From: JAHEEL01 sp942491345
GTDB taxonomy: Bacteria > Actinomycetota > Acidimicrobiia > Spongiisociales > UBA5794
Reading direction: 5' to 3'
Length of the DNA stretch: 64,000 nt
NCBI GenBank assembly: GCA_942491345.1
Contig: CALOAN010000003.1
Coordinates: forward strand, 113,719 to 177,718
This document shows, one piece after another, positions 25,089-33,054 of the stretch (position 1 is the first letter of the stretch; the number at the start of each line of letters is the position of its first letter). The notes under the pieces were generated by a model that was given only the letters and a program-made list of their open reading frames with translations, was not told the origin of the DNA and made no database searches. Made by a program: the position numbers and the translations under genes.

Positions 25089-26075
25089 ATGAGGGGCGCA
25101 GTCCGCGCGAGCCGGCGAGGCGACGGTGATCTTCGCATTGGGCTTGTTGAGGTGGGGCCACGCGACGGTCTCCAGAATGAAGCGGCGCTCCTCGACACCG
25201 GGACGAAGGTGGAGTTGATCAACCGCATCGTTGATGCAGGATCGCGCCGGATCGAGGTTGCCTCATTCGTGCGTCCCGAGCGGGTTCCTCAGATGGCAGA
25301 CGCCGAGGCTGTGGTCGCCGCGCTCGGTCCTAGTCCTGATGGAATCTCGTACATCGGCCTCGTCTTGAATCAGCGTGGTCTCAAGCGAGCGCTGGCAACA
25401 TCGGTGGATGAGATCAACTTCGTCGTCGGAGCATCAAATGGTTTCAATCGAGCCAACGCGGGCGTATCTCCCGACGCGACCATGAGCGAAATCGAGGCGA
25501 TGATCCCCAACGTCGATGGCCGCGCTTCGACCATCACAATCTCCGTTGCCTTCGGCTGCCCGTTTGACGGGCCGGTGGCCATCGGCGATGTGGCTCGGCT
25601 TGCTGCTCGGGCGGCGGCCGCAGGCGCACATGAGGTCGCTCTCGGTGACACCATCGGTGTTGCGGTACCGGCTCAGATTGAAGCGATGATCTCTGCGATC
25701 CGTTCAATCACCGACGTCTCGTTGCGGTGCCACTTCCACGACACGCGGAACACAGCGGTGGCGAATGTGGTCGCAGCCTACGCCGCAGGAGTTGAGACGT
25801 TCGATGCGTCCGTCGGAGGAGCCGGCGGGTGTCCGTTCGCTCCGAACGCGACCGGCAACGTCGCCACCGAGGATTTGCTGTATCTCTTTGGTCGAATGAA
25901 TGTCGAGACCGGAGTGGATCCGGCCATGACGATCGAAACCACCCGGTGGCTCGAGCAGAAACTCGGTCGCGAGCTGCCATCCGCAGTTGCCCGGGCGGGC
26001 TGGTGGGGTCCAATCACGGGAGTGAGAGACTCGAGATTCGAGACCCGAGACCCGAGACTGAGACCCGAGACTTGA
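25089..26075 (+). CDS. mvaB: Hydroxymethylglutaryl-CoA lyase
   Basis: Cleaves HMG-CoA to acetyl-CoA and acetoacetate, the last step of leucine breakdown. The 328-residue protein is a DRE-TIM-type barrel. Motifs are VGPRDGLQNE (about 18-27, with the Arg-Asp metal and substrate site), CHFHDTRN (metal His) and SVGGAGGCPFAPNATGN (about 242-258, with the catalytic Cys), so it is an HMG-CoA lyase rather than an isopropylmalate synthase. GGGGAGG precedes the start. The C-terminal tail after about residue 312 is not part of the fold: it and the stop codon come from the heptamer repeat tract at 26025-26135. The nearby acyl-CoA ligase at 14.3 kb is not linked. Confidence 0.93.
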   Translation: MRGAVRASRRGDGDLRIGLVEVGPRDGLQNEAALLDTGTKVELINRIVDAGSRRIEVASFVRPERVPQMADAEAVVAALGPSPDGISYIGLVLNQRGLKRALATSVDEINFVVGASNGFNRANAGVSPDATMSEIEAMIPNVDGRASTITISVAFGCPFDGPVAIGDVARLAARAAAAGAHEVALGDTIGVAVPAQIEAMISAIRSITDVSLRCHFHDTRNTAVANVVAAYAAGVETFDASVGGAGGCPFAPNATGNVATEDLLYLFGRMNVETGVDPAMTIETTRWLEQKLGRELPSAVARAGWWGPITGVRDSRFETRDPRLRPET

Positions 26076-26135
26076 GACCCGAGACTTGAGACCCGAGACT
26101 TGAGACCCGAGACTTGAGACTTGAGACTCGAGACC
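26025..26135. repeat. Heptamer tandem repeat tract A (GAGACYY units)
   Basis: Roughly 15 tandem units of seven bases, mostly GAGACCC and GAGACTT, cover the end of the HMG-CoA lyase gene and beyond. The gene's final residues (RDPRLRPET) and its TGA come from this tract. A related tract of opposite polarity (26168-26233) follows. Confidence 0.9.
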
Positions 26136-26167
26136 GGCCAAGAGCAGAGCTTGGGGGAAGGCTTCGT

Positions 26168-26233
26168 TGGCTCTTGGCTCTTGGCTCTCTCTTGTCTCTT
26201 GTCTCTTGTCTCTTGTCTCTTGTCTCGTGTCTC
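26168..26233. repeat. Heptamer tandem repeat tract B (CTCTTGG/CTCTTGT units)
   Basis: Tandem seven-base units CTCTTGG then CTCTTGT (five or more), read in the opposite sense to tract A: the reverse complement gives AAGAGAC units that resemble GAGACTT. The two tracts can therefore pair imperfectly. It ends 30 bases before the SAM hydrolase start. Confidence 0.88.
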
Positions 26234-26263
26234 CTTCCAACCCCCCGCTACTCTTCCGGGCCC

Positions 26264-27118
26264 ATGCCTCTTCCCATCTCCTTTCTCTCCGATTTTGGGC
26301 GGTCCGACGAGTTCGTCGGTGTTGTTCACGGAGTGATCGCGCGGATTGCGCCTGAAGTTCGCGTCATCGACGTTGGACACGACTTTGATGCCGGCGACGT
26401 GCAGGGTGCCGCGTTCGCGCTGATGCGGTCGATCCAGTACCTACCGGAAGGGGTTGCCCTCGCCGTCGTTGACCCGGGGGTCGGGACGGAGCGTCGTGCC
26501 ATCGCCGCTCGGACCCCGTGGGGGTTCTTTGTAGGGCCGGACAACGGTCTGCTCGCCCCTGCGGTAGCGATCGTTGGCGGTGCAGATCTGATCGTCTCGA
26601 TCGAGGATCCCCGATTCCGTCTCCCCTCCGAAGGTGAGACCTTCCATGGGCGCGACGTCTTCGGTCCGGCCGCCGCCGTGCTTGCCTCCGAGCAAGCGAC
26701 CATCGAGGATCTCGGTCCGGTTGTCGCCCCCGGCACCGTCGCTCCGATGATGGTTCCCCTCGTCGAGTCAGACGGGCTCGGAGGCGTGCTCGGTGAGGTC
26801 CTGTGGGTCGACCACTTCGGCAACGCTCAGACCAACGTGAGCCCGGCCGACCTCGGATCGCTGGGGATCCAACCCGGCGATGACGTGTCGATGTTGATTG
26901 CGGGGACCGACCGCACGATCGCTTGGCGCGCGGCATACGGGGATGTAGCTCCGGGCGATGGCCTGATTCATGTCGACTCCTACGGCCAGATTGCCATCGC
27001 CGTTCGGAGTGGCCGGGCGGATGAGAAGTTTGGGCTGTCGGTTCGAACGGCGGTCGGGTTCCGGCCGGCGGGCATCACTCGAATCCCCATCACGCCGCTC
27101 CAGGGTCACGAAACCTGA
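26264..27118 (+). CDS. S-adenosyl-L-methionine hydrolase (DUF62 / SAM hydroxide adenosyltransferase)
   Basis: Hydrolyses SAM to adenosine and methionine using hydroxide. The 284-residue protein has the N-terminal motif FLSDFG, the catalytic DPGVGTERR (Asp and Arg) and the downstream FHGRDVF (His), and the GNAQTN segment of the C-terminal domain, as in the SAM_HAT (DUF62) family. The start at 26264 begins MPLPISFLSDFG and gives the normal family length; the upstream frame is only translated repeat tract B. No good ribosome binding site is seen, because the preceding DNA is repeat sequence. The next gene is rex in the same direction after 190 bases. Confidence 0.92.
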   Translation: MPLPISFLSDFGRSDEFVGVVHGVIARIAPEVRVIDVGHDFDAGDVQGAAFALMRSIQYLPEGVALAVVDPGVGTERRAIAARTPWGFFVGPDNGLLAPAVAIVGGADLIVSIEDPRFRLPSEGETFHGRDVFGPAAAVLASEQATIEDLGPVVAPGTVAPMMVPLVESDGLGGVLGEVLWVDHFGNAQTNVSPADLGSLGIQPGDDVSMLIAGTDRTIAWRAAYGDVAPGDGLIHVDSYGQIAIAVRSGRADEKFGLSVRTAVGFRPAGITRIPITPLQGHET

Positions 27119-27121
27119 CCG

Positions 27122-27217
27122 CTACGGTGTCAGGCCGGTCGCGATGAGTTTTGCCGCGAACGCACCGACGATGAGGACCAGGAGACCGATGACGACGATC
27201 GCTGTGAACGGGCGCAT
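27122..27217 (-). CDS. Possible 31-residue single-helix membrane peptide
   Basis: An ATG-to-TAG frame of 31 codons in the gap between the SAM hydrolase gene and rex. It encodes MRPFTAIVVIGLL and continues with a hydrophobic helix and a short polar tail, as in many small membrane proteins. There is no clear ribosome binding site. The hydrophobic composition could be chance, so confidence is low. Confidence 0.35.
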   Translation of the reverse strand: MRPFTAIVVIGLLVLIVGAFAAKLIATGLTP

Positions 27218-27296
27218 ACGCTGACGATACCTTCGCTCCGTCGCGAGACCAGCGGTGGCTTGAGACCTCGGGTGGAACCGCCGAAGCTGAAACCGG

Positions 27297-27302
27297 TACG
27301 CT
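27297..27302 (+). promoter_or_regulatory. Probable -10 element of rex (leaderless start)
   Basis: TACGCT fits the actinobacterial TANNNT -10 and ends seven bases before the rex ATG, so transcription would begin at or next to the start codon. No ribosome binding site precedes rex. No clear -35 is seen. Confidence 0.45.
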
Positions 27303-27309
27303 TGCGCCG

Positions 27310-27933
27310 ATGAGAAAGCACATCCCCGACGCCACCGTTGCCCGGCTTCCGGTGTATCTCCGCTGTTTGGCGATGCGCGCCGGCACCGGCACGTGCTCGT
27401 CGGAGGATCTTGCCCGCACCGCAGGGGTGAACGCCGCCCAAGTCCGCAAGGACCTCTCGTTTCTTGGGGCGCAAGGTGTCCGGGGTGTGGGCTACGACGT
27501 GGACGAGCTGAAGCAAGATATCCGCACTGCACTCGGCCTCACGCACGAATTCCCGGTCGTGATCGTCGGGGCCGGCAACCTCGGACGTGCGCTTGCGAAC
27601 TACCGCGGCTTCAGCGAGTGGGGCTTCTCGATCGCCGCGATCCTCGACGTCGATGCTCGTCGAATCGGCAGCACAATCAGCGGCACAACGGTTGAGCCGA
27701 TGTCAGAACTCGAGGAACTCGTGCCGGAACGGGGCATCGAGATCGGGATCATCGCCACGCCCTCGGACCAGGCACAGCTCGTGGGAGATCGGCTTGCCGC
27801 GGCCGGCGTTCGATCGATCTTGAACTTTGCCCCGACGGTGATCAGGGTCGAAGCGTCGGAAGTCCGTGTCGTGGACTTATCGACCGAACTGCAGATCTTG
27901 GCGTATCACTTGCAGGAAAAGTCGGAATCCTGA
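27310..27933 (+). CDS. rex: Redox-sensing transcriptional repressor Rex
   Basis: DNA-binding sensor of the NADH/NAD+ ratio that represses fermentative or respiratory genes until NADH rises. The 207-residue protein has an N-terminal winged helix (TVARLPVYLRCLAMRAG, then AAQVRKDLSFLGAQGVRGVGYDV, the recognition region) and a Rossmann domain with VVIVGAGNLGRALANY. The C-terminal swapped helix ends near LAYHLQEKSES. It lies next to the bc-complex operon, which runs towards it from the other strand, and near nuo, both typical Rex targets. I looked for a Rex operator (TTGTGA-N6-TCACAA type) upstream of the respiratory genes and found none. Confidence 0.95.
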   Translation: MRKHIPDATVARLPVYLRCLAMRAGTGTCSSEDLARTAGVNAAQVRKDLSFLGAQGVRGVGYDVDELKQDIRTALGLTHEFPVVIVGAGNLGRALANYRGFSEWGFSIAAILDVDARRIGSTISGTTVEPMSELEELVPERGIEIGIIATPSDQAQLVGDRLAAAGVRSILNFAPTVIRVEASEVRVVDLSTELQILAYHLQEKSES

Positions 27934-28007
27934 ATGGCCTTCAGCAGGGGGTAGGTCTCAGGTCTCTCCCGCAACCGTGGATCTCCGGCGTGGGCGCAAC
28001 GCGTTGT

Positions 28008-28523
28008 CTATTCCGCGGGGGTGTCGCGTTCGTATCGATCAAGGGCCATGACGAACATCACGAACAGGATGAACGCGCCGAGAGCGAGTGCGATTGCAGG
28101 AACCCGAATCTGGAATGCATTCAGGCCCTCGAGATTCGATGGGCGGATACCACGAGGGGCGTATACGACGAACAGAATGCCGCTCAGCGTGAGCCAGCCA
28201 AACACGGCCGTCGCGGTGACCAGAAAGGCGAGGTGCTTCCCGATATTGGTCGACAGGATCAGCCAACCTGCCCCGATGAATACGAAGATCGATCCGCCAA
28301 CCAGGACGATCCCACGCATCAGTTGGGAGAAATCGGTGATCTCACCAGAGTCATCCCGACGGTTGAAGACCGCTCCGACGATGTCTTGCACCGCCTCGCG
28401 TACAAACGGGATCATGGCGAGCAGGAGAGCGATCATGGCGATCAGGCCGAGGATCTCGAGTGTCCCGAGTCCACGTTCAGAGCGGGTCGCGCCGTGGATT
28501 GTTCTCGCTGTTCGATCCATCAC
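28008..28523 (-). CDS. Membrane protein of the bc-complex operon, unknown function
   Basis: A 171-residue protein with hydrophobic segments at about 24-42, 68-90, 97-118 and 140-160, so three or four helices. I recognise no motif for heme, FeS or copper. It is the last gene of the minus-strand bc operon, and its ATG overlaps the stop of the diheme cytochrome c gene by 4 bases, so it is probably an accessory subunit or assembly factor of the bc complex. It faces rex. Confidence 0.75.
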   Translation of the reverse strand: MMDRTARTIHGATRSERGLGTLEILGLIAMIALLLAMIPFVREAVQDIVGAVFNRRDDSGEITDFSQLMRGIVLVGGSIFVFIGAGWLILSTNIGKHLAFLVTATAVFGWLTLSGILFVVYAPRGIRPSNLEGLNAFQIRVPAIALALGAFILFVMFVMALDRYERDTPAE

Positions 28524-30136
28524 ATGGTCCTCTCGTAGAGAGAGATGAGTTCGATGTCGGCCTCACTGAGCGACGCGCCGAAACCGGGCATCCGGCCCGT
28601 GCCCAGCCCATTCACGCCGTATGGCTCGTTGGCATTGGTGCCGGCGATGATGAAGTCCACCTGGTCTTCGATTGAGGGGAACTGCGCGATCGAGCGGCCG
28701 TCGTTGATCGCCGGTCCCCATGCTCCCCGCCCCGCCCCGATCTCAAAGGTGGAACCGGCGCTGTATCCACCGGTGTGGCAGCGCGCGCAGTAGCCGTTGA
28801 AGAGCCCGACGGCCCGTTCGGCATCACCGGCGCTGACCGTCACTCCGGCCTGGTCGCTCATAGCCGATGCAACCTCGTCGAAGTCGACGAGCCAGAGTTG
28901 CGCGTCGGCAGACCTTTCGAGAAAGCCCAGCCCGGATTCGAGGTCGGCCAGGAAGTCGTCCTGCTTGTCGGCTGTGACTCTGATCAAGAGGAGGTCGGCT
29001 TCGATCGCGCTGAGCACGGTCTGTGCTTCGTCGAGATCGGGTACCGGTCGGTCATCACTGGTGTTCGTGTATGCGTTCGCCGGGTCGAAGGCTACGTCGT
29101 ACACCGATTGTTCGACCTGAACGAGGCCGAGCAGTTCGGTGAGCGTCTCGTAGGCAACGGCCGAAATCTCCGTGAGGCGCGGCTCGGCCGCATCTGAGAG
29201 TCCGTCACGATCAGCGTCGGGCGCAGGGTTCGGGCATGTAGCGAGGACGACGGCCGCAGACGCCTCGGTGCACGACCCATCTCCTCCGAGCAGCGTCCGT
29301 ATCTCGGTACCGAGGTCGCCCGCCACGGCCAGTTGATCAGGAGCGAGGAGCACGTCATCGATCAGCGCCTGCTGGCGATCGGTGAGCGCCTGGGTGGCCT
29401 CATCGCCTCCTGCGATTCGGTTGAGCGCACTCGAGACCGTCGGTTCGGTCTCGGCCACGACGTCGACCTGGGGAATCTGAATCGACGCCAGAAAGTCGAT
29501 CACGTGATCGACCTCCTGGATGGTCATTGCGCCGCCTCCGTCGAGACCACTGGCGGGCATCGGTGTGCCCTCGCGCCCATACACGATGAGGTTCTGGATC
29601 TCCTCACGGTCGAAGCGGTACAGCACATCGTTGAGTGACGGCACCTGCCAGGAAACATCAACCCCGCTTCGCGGTTCGGTGAACGCCGCTGCCCCTCCGC
29701 CGCCCTGGGGTCCATGGCACGATGAACACACGAACACGTTGTACCAGTGTTCCCCTTCCTCGACGGCCAACTCCACGAGATCGTCGGCTGCGTCCGCCCG
29801 CCGGTTTGACTCGTTGAACGCATAGGCGGGGATAACGAGCGCGAGCGCTGCAGCGGCAAACACGGCGGCACGCAGCACCTTCGTGGTGCGAACGTTCTCG
29901 AGTTCGGCGTCCGACATGTACGGCGTCTGGTTCGGTGGCGACGTCTCTGTGACGGTGGAACGAGAGCGGCGGCTGTTGAGGAAGAGATATGCCATCCAGG
30001 CGAGGAGCGAGGCAACGACGACGACGAGGACGATCGCTCCGATCCCGAAGCTTCCGCTCGCCGCGGCCGGTTCGGCTTCGTCGCTGGCCGCGAGGATGAC
30101 TGGGAGCGCAGCGTTCAACACGTCCACCTCATACAC
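28520..30136 (-). CDS. Membrane-bound diheme cytochrome c of the bc complex (QcrC role)
   Basis: A 538-residue protein with two N-terminal helices (about 31-53 and 88-106) and two c-type heme motifs, CSSCH (137-141) and CARCH (450-454), each in a cytochrome c domain with a likely Met ligand (PMPASG and RMPGFG). The long middle region (about 230-430) has no heme and contains a DADRDGLSD calcium-loop-like stretch. It overlaps the Rieske gene by 8 bases, so it is the cytochrome c subunit of the menaquinol-cytochrome c reductase, analogous to diheme QcrC in actinobacteria, where it relays electrons directly to the oxidase. Its size and long insertion differ from ordinary QcrC (about 280 residues). 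Confidence 0.85.
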   Translation of the reverse strand: MYEVDVLNAALPVILAASDEAEPAAASGSFGIGAIVLVVVVASLLAWMAYLFLNSRRSRSTVTETSPPNQTPYMSDAELENVRTTKVLRAAVFAAAALALVIPAYAFNESNRRADAADDLVELAVEEGEHWYNVFVCSSCHGPQGGGGAAAFTEPRSGVDVSWQVPSLNDVLYRFDREEIQNLIVYGREGTPMPASGLDGGGAMTIQEVDHVIDFLASIQIPQVDVVAETEPTVSSALNRIAGGDEATQALTDRQQALIDDVLLAPDQLAVAGDLGTEIRTLLGGDGSCTEASAAVVLATCPNPAPDADRDGLSDAAEPRLTEISAVAYETLTELLGLVQVEQSVYDVAFDPANAYTNTSDDRPVPDLDEAQTVLSAIEADLLLIRVTADKQDDFLADLESGLGFLERSADAQLWLVDFDEVASAMSDQAGVTVSAGDAERAVGLFNGYCARCHTGGYSAGSTFEIGAGRGAWGPAINDGRSIAQFPSIEDQVDFIIAGTNANEPYGVNGLGTGRMPGFGASLSEADIELISLYERTM

Positions 30137-30986
30137 AGAAGGGTCCTTGCGGGTATTCGGCCGTGAGCTGCTTCGATCGCGGCGTCTGCACGACCGTGCC
30201 GGTCTCGATGATCAGGTCGTCGGCGTCGGTGACGCTGAGTGCGAAGCGGTCCATATTCCGCGGCGCCGGTCCGGTGTTGTACTCGCCGTGGATGTTGTAG
30301 CGAGATCCGTGGCACGGGCATTCGAACCCCTGCGATGGGAGGCATTCGGGGACGCGGCAGCCGAGATGGACACACCGTTGCCAGAGCGCCATGACCCCGA
30401 CACCGTCACTGTCTCCGCCGGCCACCACGAAGGGAACCCCTTCATACGAGGATCCGGGAAGCTCAGACATGTCGAATGGGACGATCCACGCCTGCGCCGA
30501 AGGAACGAAGACCGGAAAGATGGTCCCGCCGTCGGTCAGCGAAGCCTTCAGATCGGTCAGATTGCCGGCATTGATGGGTGTTCCGAAACCGCCCTTCAGC
30601 CTGGGCCATACGTACGCGAGGGCACCGAGGGCGAACTGTGCGAGGAACAGTCCGAAGACGGCATACAACGCCCGGTTGAGGAACTTCCTCCGCGTTACGC
30701 CGTATTCGGCCGGTGTGAGTGTCTCCTTGTCGGTGAGCGGATCGACGGGAGGATCGGTCGACACTTCGGCAATCGTCGCAACCGCTGCGGGGGCGTCATC
30801 CGCGTCGTCTGACCCGACGTGGATCACCGGCGCCTTCTGGGAGACCGGTTCTGCCTTGCCTTCGATCTCGTCTGATGTGATTGGCCCGGCTGAAGGTCCG
30901 CGGCGAACCGCAATTGCGAAGATTCCGAGCACGGTGAGTACGCCTGCTCCGATGATTGCGATGACGAAGATGGTGGTTGCGCTCAT
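30129..30986 (-). CDS. qcrA: Rieske iron-sulfur subunit of the menaquinol-cytochrome c reductase
   Basis: A 285-residue Rieske protein. The 2Fe-2S cluster motifs are CVHLGC (205-210) and CPCHGS (223-228). There is an N-terminal helix at about 6-28 and a second hydrophobic helix (about 104-128) after a twin-arginine-type TRRKFL (98-103), so it may be inserted with a mixed Sec/Tat mode as in actinobacterial QcrA. The extended N-terminus with two membrane segments also resembles the multi-helix actinobacterial QcrA. It lies between the cytochrome b C-terminal gene (10-base gap) and the cytochrome c gene (8-base overlap), as expected in the complex III operon. Confidence 0.95.
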   Translation of the reverse strand: MSATTIFVIAIIGAGVLTVLGIFAIAVRRGPSAGPITSDEIEGKAEPVSQKAPVIHVGSDDADDAPAAVATIAEVSTDPPVDPLTDKETLTPAEYGVTRRKFLNRALYAVFGLFLAQFALGALAYVWPRLKGGFGTPINAGNLTDLKASLTDGGTIFPVFVPSAQAWIVPFDMSELPGSSYEGVPFVVAGGDSDGVGVMALWQRCVHLGCRVPECLPSQGFECPCHGSRYNIHGEYNTGPAPRNMDRFALSVTDADDLIIETGTVVQTPRSKQLTAEYPQGPFCV

Positions 30987-30996
30987 GATCGCCTTC

Positions 30997-32196
30997 TCAT
31001 TCCAGGAGCGACTTGAGGTCGTCGAAGAATATCCCGTCTTCCCACGGGAACGTGAAGTTGAAGCCAGGGCCCCGGAAGAACGAACCGAAGATGGTGAGCA
31101 CAGCGGCCGCCATGATGAAGAAGGTGAAGATCATGATGGCGAGCTTGCGATGGGATGGCTTCACCGACGGGTTCTTGTCGATGTACGGGATGATGGCGAT
31201 CGCGATGGCGCCGAACGTCGGAATGATGATGCCGGCGATCTGCGGGTCGAAATACGCGAGGAGTTCCTGCAGGCCGAGGAAGTACCAGGGCGCCTTCGAA
31301 GGATTGGGCTGTTCGTTGAAGTTCGCGAACTCGAGGAGCGGCGCGTCGAGGAAGATGGCAAGCGCGATCAGGAACGTCAACACGACGAGCAGCGCCACGA
31401 ACTCGATGGCCAGCAGATGCGGCCACACCGTCACCCGATCAGTCGGCGCCGACCTTATTCGCTGGACCTCGCCGGCTCGTATGACGGTGAGGAGCCGATC
31501 GGACTTGGCTCCATTGGAGCCGGGCTCGCCTTCGGCAGCGCCGTCGTCCTCGACGACTACCGCGTCTTCGAGTACCGCAACGGCGGTCGCGGAAGCAGCA
31601 GACGCCGCGACGGGAGCGACGGAATCGGGACTCGCTGAGGGTGCGGTTGGCGCCTGCCCCCCTCCCTCAGCGGCTTCGCCGCTGCCACCTCCCCCTGAGG
31701 GGGAGGAATCCGGGGCAGGGGAGGAATCCGGGGCAGCGGAGGAATCCGGGGCAGCGGACGACAAATCCGAGGCAGCGGGGAGCGCGGAGATGTCGATACC
31801 CTCTTCTTCGGCCCAGTCGAGCAGCACGTCATCAACCGAACCGCCGGCAGTCCTCGAACGCGCCTTCGCCGAGCGCTCAACCAACGACTCCGGCATCTTG
31901 CGAGCCTTCGCCACAGCGGAGAGCAGGGCGGCACCCGAAACGGCGCTCGCTGCCGAGGTCTTGGTACCGGGCTCGGGCGCGGTTGGCGCTTGACCCTCTC
32001 CGTCGGCGGCTTTGCCGCTGCCACCTCCCCCTGAGGGGGAGGAATCTGAGGCGGAGGAATCTGAGGGGGAAGAACCGGCCGCAGCGGGGGGTGCCTCACC
32101 CTTCATCTCGGCGAGGATCTCGTCAACCGGACGGCCTTCCTTCTTCGCTCGCGCCTCTGCCGAGCGCCGGAGGATGTTTTCGGGGATTTGTGCCAT
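30997..32196 (-). CDS. Cytochrome b C-terminal subunit (subunit IV-like) with N-terminal repeat modules
   Basis: The last ~170 residues form a three-helix cytochrome b C-terminal domain with KAPWYFLGLQELL, the equivalent of the quinol-site PEWY motif. It is the partner of the b6-like subunit encoded next to it. Its first ~230 residues are unusual. A short module at 1-35 (IPENILRRSAEARA, VDEILAEM) and a full one at about 86-138 (MPESLVERSAKARS, VDDVLLDWAEEEG) are joined by Ser/Gly/Ala-rich linkers. The same module is found five times in the cytochrome c at 35768. The linkers are encoded by copies of the composite palindromic element (31640-31710 and 31971-32046). In b6f complexes subunit IV starts on the cytoplasmic side, so the modules should be cytoplasmic. 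Confidence 0.88.
   Translation of the reverse strand: MAQIPENILRRSAEARAKKEGRPVDEILAEMKGEAPPAAAGSSPSDSSASDSSPSGGGGSGKAADGEGQAPTAPEPGTKTSAASAVSGAALLSAVAKARKMPESLVERSAKARSRTAGGSVDDVLLDWAEEEGIDISALPAASDLSSAAPDSSAAPDSSPAPDSSPSGGGGSGEAAEGGGQAPTAPSASPDSVAPVAASAASATAVAVLEDAVVVEDDGAAEGEPGSNGAKSDRLLTVIRAGEVQRIRSAPTDRVTVWPHLLAIEFVALLVVLTFLIALAIFLDAPLLEFANFNEQPNPSKAPWYFLGLQELLAYFDPQIAGIIIPTFGAIAIAIIPYIDKNPSVKPSHRKLAIMIFTFFIMAAAVLTIFGSFFRGPGFNFTFPWEDGIFFDDLKSLLE
31640..31710 (-). repeat. Composite palindromic element, copy in cytochrome b gene (C-terminal side)
   Basis: Read on the minus strand it carries CCTCCCCCTCAGGGGGAGG (hairpin 1), then GGCAGCGGC-GAA-GCCGCTG (hairpin 2), then a GGAGGGGG tract. It is in frame and encodes DSSPSGGGGSGEAAEGGGQ of the linker. 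Confidence 0.85.
31971..32046 (-). repeat. Composite palindromic element, copy in cytochrome b gene (N-terminal side)
   Basis: The same order is seen as in the copy at 31640-31710: CCTCCCCCTCAGGGGGAGG palindrome, GGCAGCGGC-AAA-GCCGCCG hairpin, GGAGAGGGTCAAGC, then CCAACCGCGCCCGAGC. In frame it encodes DSSPSGGGGSGKAADGEGQ. Confidence 0.85.
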
Positions 32197-32205
32197 GGCG
32201 ATTTC

Positions 32206-32985
32206 CTACAGGGGCCCTGAGATGCCGCCGTCCTTGCGGACGCGCCAGAAGTGAACGGCCATGAACAGCGTGATGATGAACGGGAGGAAGAGGACGTGGA
32301 GGACATACCAACGCAAGAGCGTGTCCGGGGTGATTTGCACACCACCGATCAGCGCGAAGCTCACTTGATCACCGAACACCGGAGCGTAGCTTCCCATCGT
32401 CGTCCCAACCGTGACGGCCCACAACGCCAGCTGATCCCACGGGAGCAGGTATCCGGTGAACGACATCAGCAGCGTCAACAGCAGAAGGATGACGCCGACG
32501 ATCCAGTTGAACTCACGCGGCGGCTTGTAGGCGCCGTGATAGAAGACCCTTGCCATGTGGAGGAAGACCGTCAACACCATGAGGTGTGCGCCCCAGCGAT
32601 GCATGTTTCTCACCAACTGCCCGAACGCCACATCGGTATTGAGCGCTTGAAGGTCGTAGTACGCCTGCGGCGAGGTCGGTGAGTAGTAGAACATCAGGAA
32701 GATGCCGGTGATCGTGAGCACGATGAAGAGAAAGAAGCTCAGGCCGCCGAGACAAAGGGTGTAGGAGAGACGGACACCGTGACGCTTCACCTTCACCGGG
32801 TGCAGGTGGTAGAGCACGTTGTTCATCACCACGTAGGAGCGGTTCCGCGGAGTGTCCTGATTGTCGGCGCGCATCGGCGAGCCCGGTCGGAAGATCGAGG
32901 TCCAGACCTGGCTCTCACGGATGTGGTCGAGCACGCCGGTAACGGCGCCACTCACGCTCTTGCCGTTGCCCTGTTCGTCCGTCAC
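32206..32985 (-). CDS. Cytochrome b6-type (N-terminal cytochrome b) subunit of the bc complex
   Basis: A 259-residue four-helix diheme cytochrome b. The heme ligands are seen as pairs: NMHRWGAH and FLHMARVFYHGAY in the first half and RWYVLHVLFLP with MAVHFWRVRKDGG in the second. This split of cytochrome b into a b6-like and a subunit IV-like protein is typical of b6f and of several bacterial phyla, unlike the single QcrB of mycobacteria. It quinol-oxidises in the membrane and passes electrons to the Rieske centre. It is separated by 9 bases from the C-terminal subunit. Confidence 0.95.
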   Translation of the reverse strand: MTDEQGNGKSVSGAVTGVLDHIRESQVWTSIFRPGSPMRADNQDTPRNRSYVVMNNVLYHLHPVKVKRHGVRLSYTLCLGGLSFFLFIVLTITGIFLMFYYSPTSPQAYYDLQALNTDVAFGQLVRNMHRWGAHLMVLTVFLHMARVFYHGAYKPPREFNWIVGVILLLLTLLMSFTGYLLPWDQLALWAVTVGTTMGSYAPVFGDQVSFALIGGVQITPDTLLRWYVLHVLFLPFIITLFMAVHFWRVRKDGGISGPL

Positions 32986-33054
32986 CTGTTCACGCTCCTG
33001 CAGTCGGGCAGTGAACCCGAGAATCCGCTAGATCACTATATGTCCGTGTGGACG

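Noticed and set aside
26025..26233. CRISPR array
   Set aside because: Units are seven bases with no spacers and no cas genes nearby; these are simple tandem repeats.
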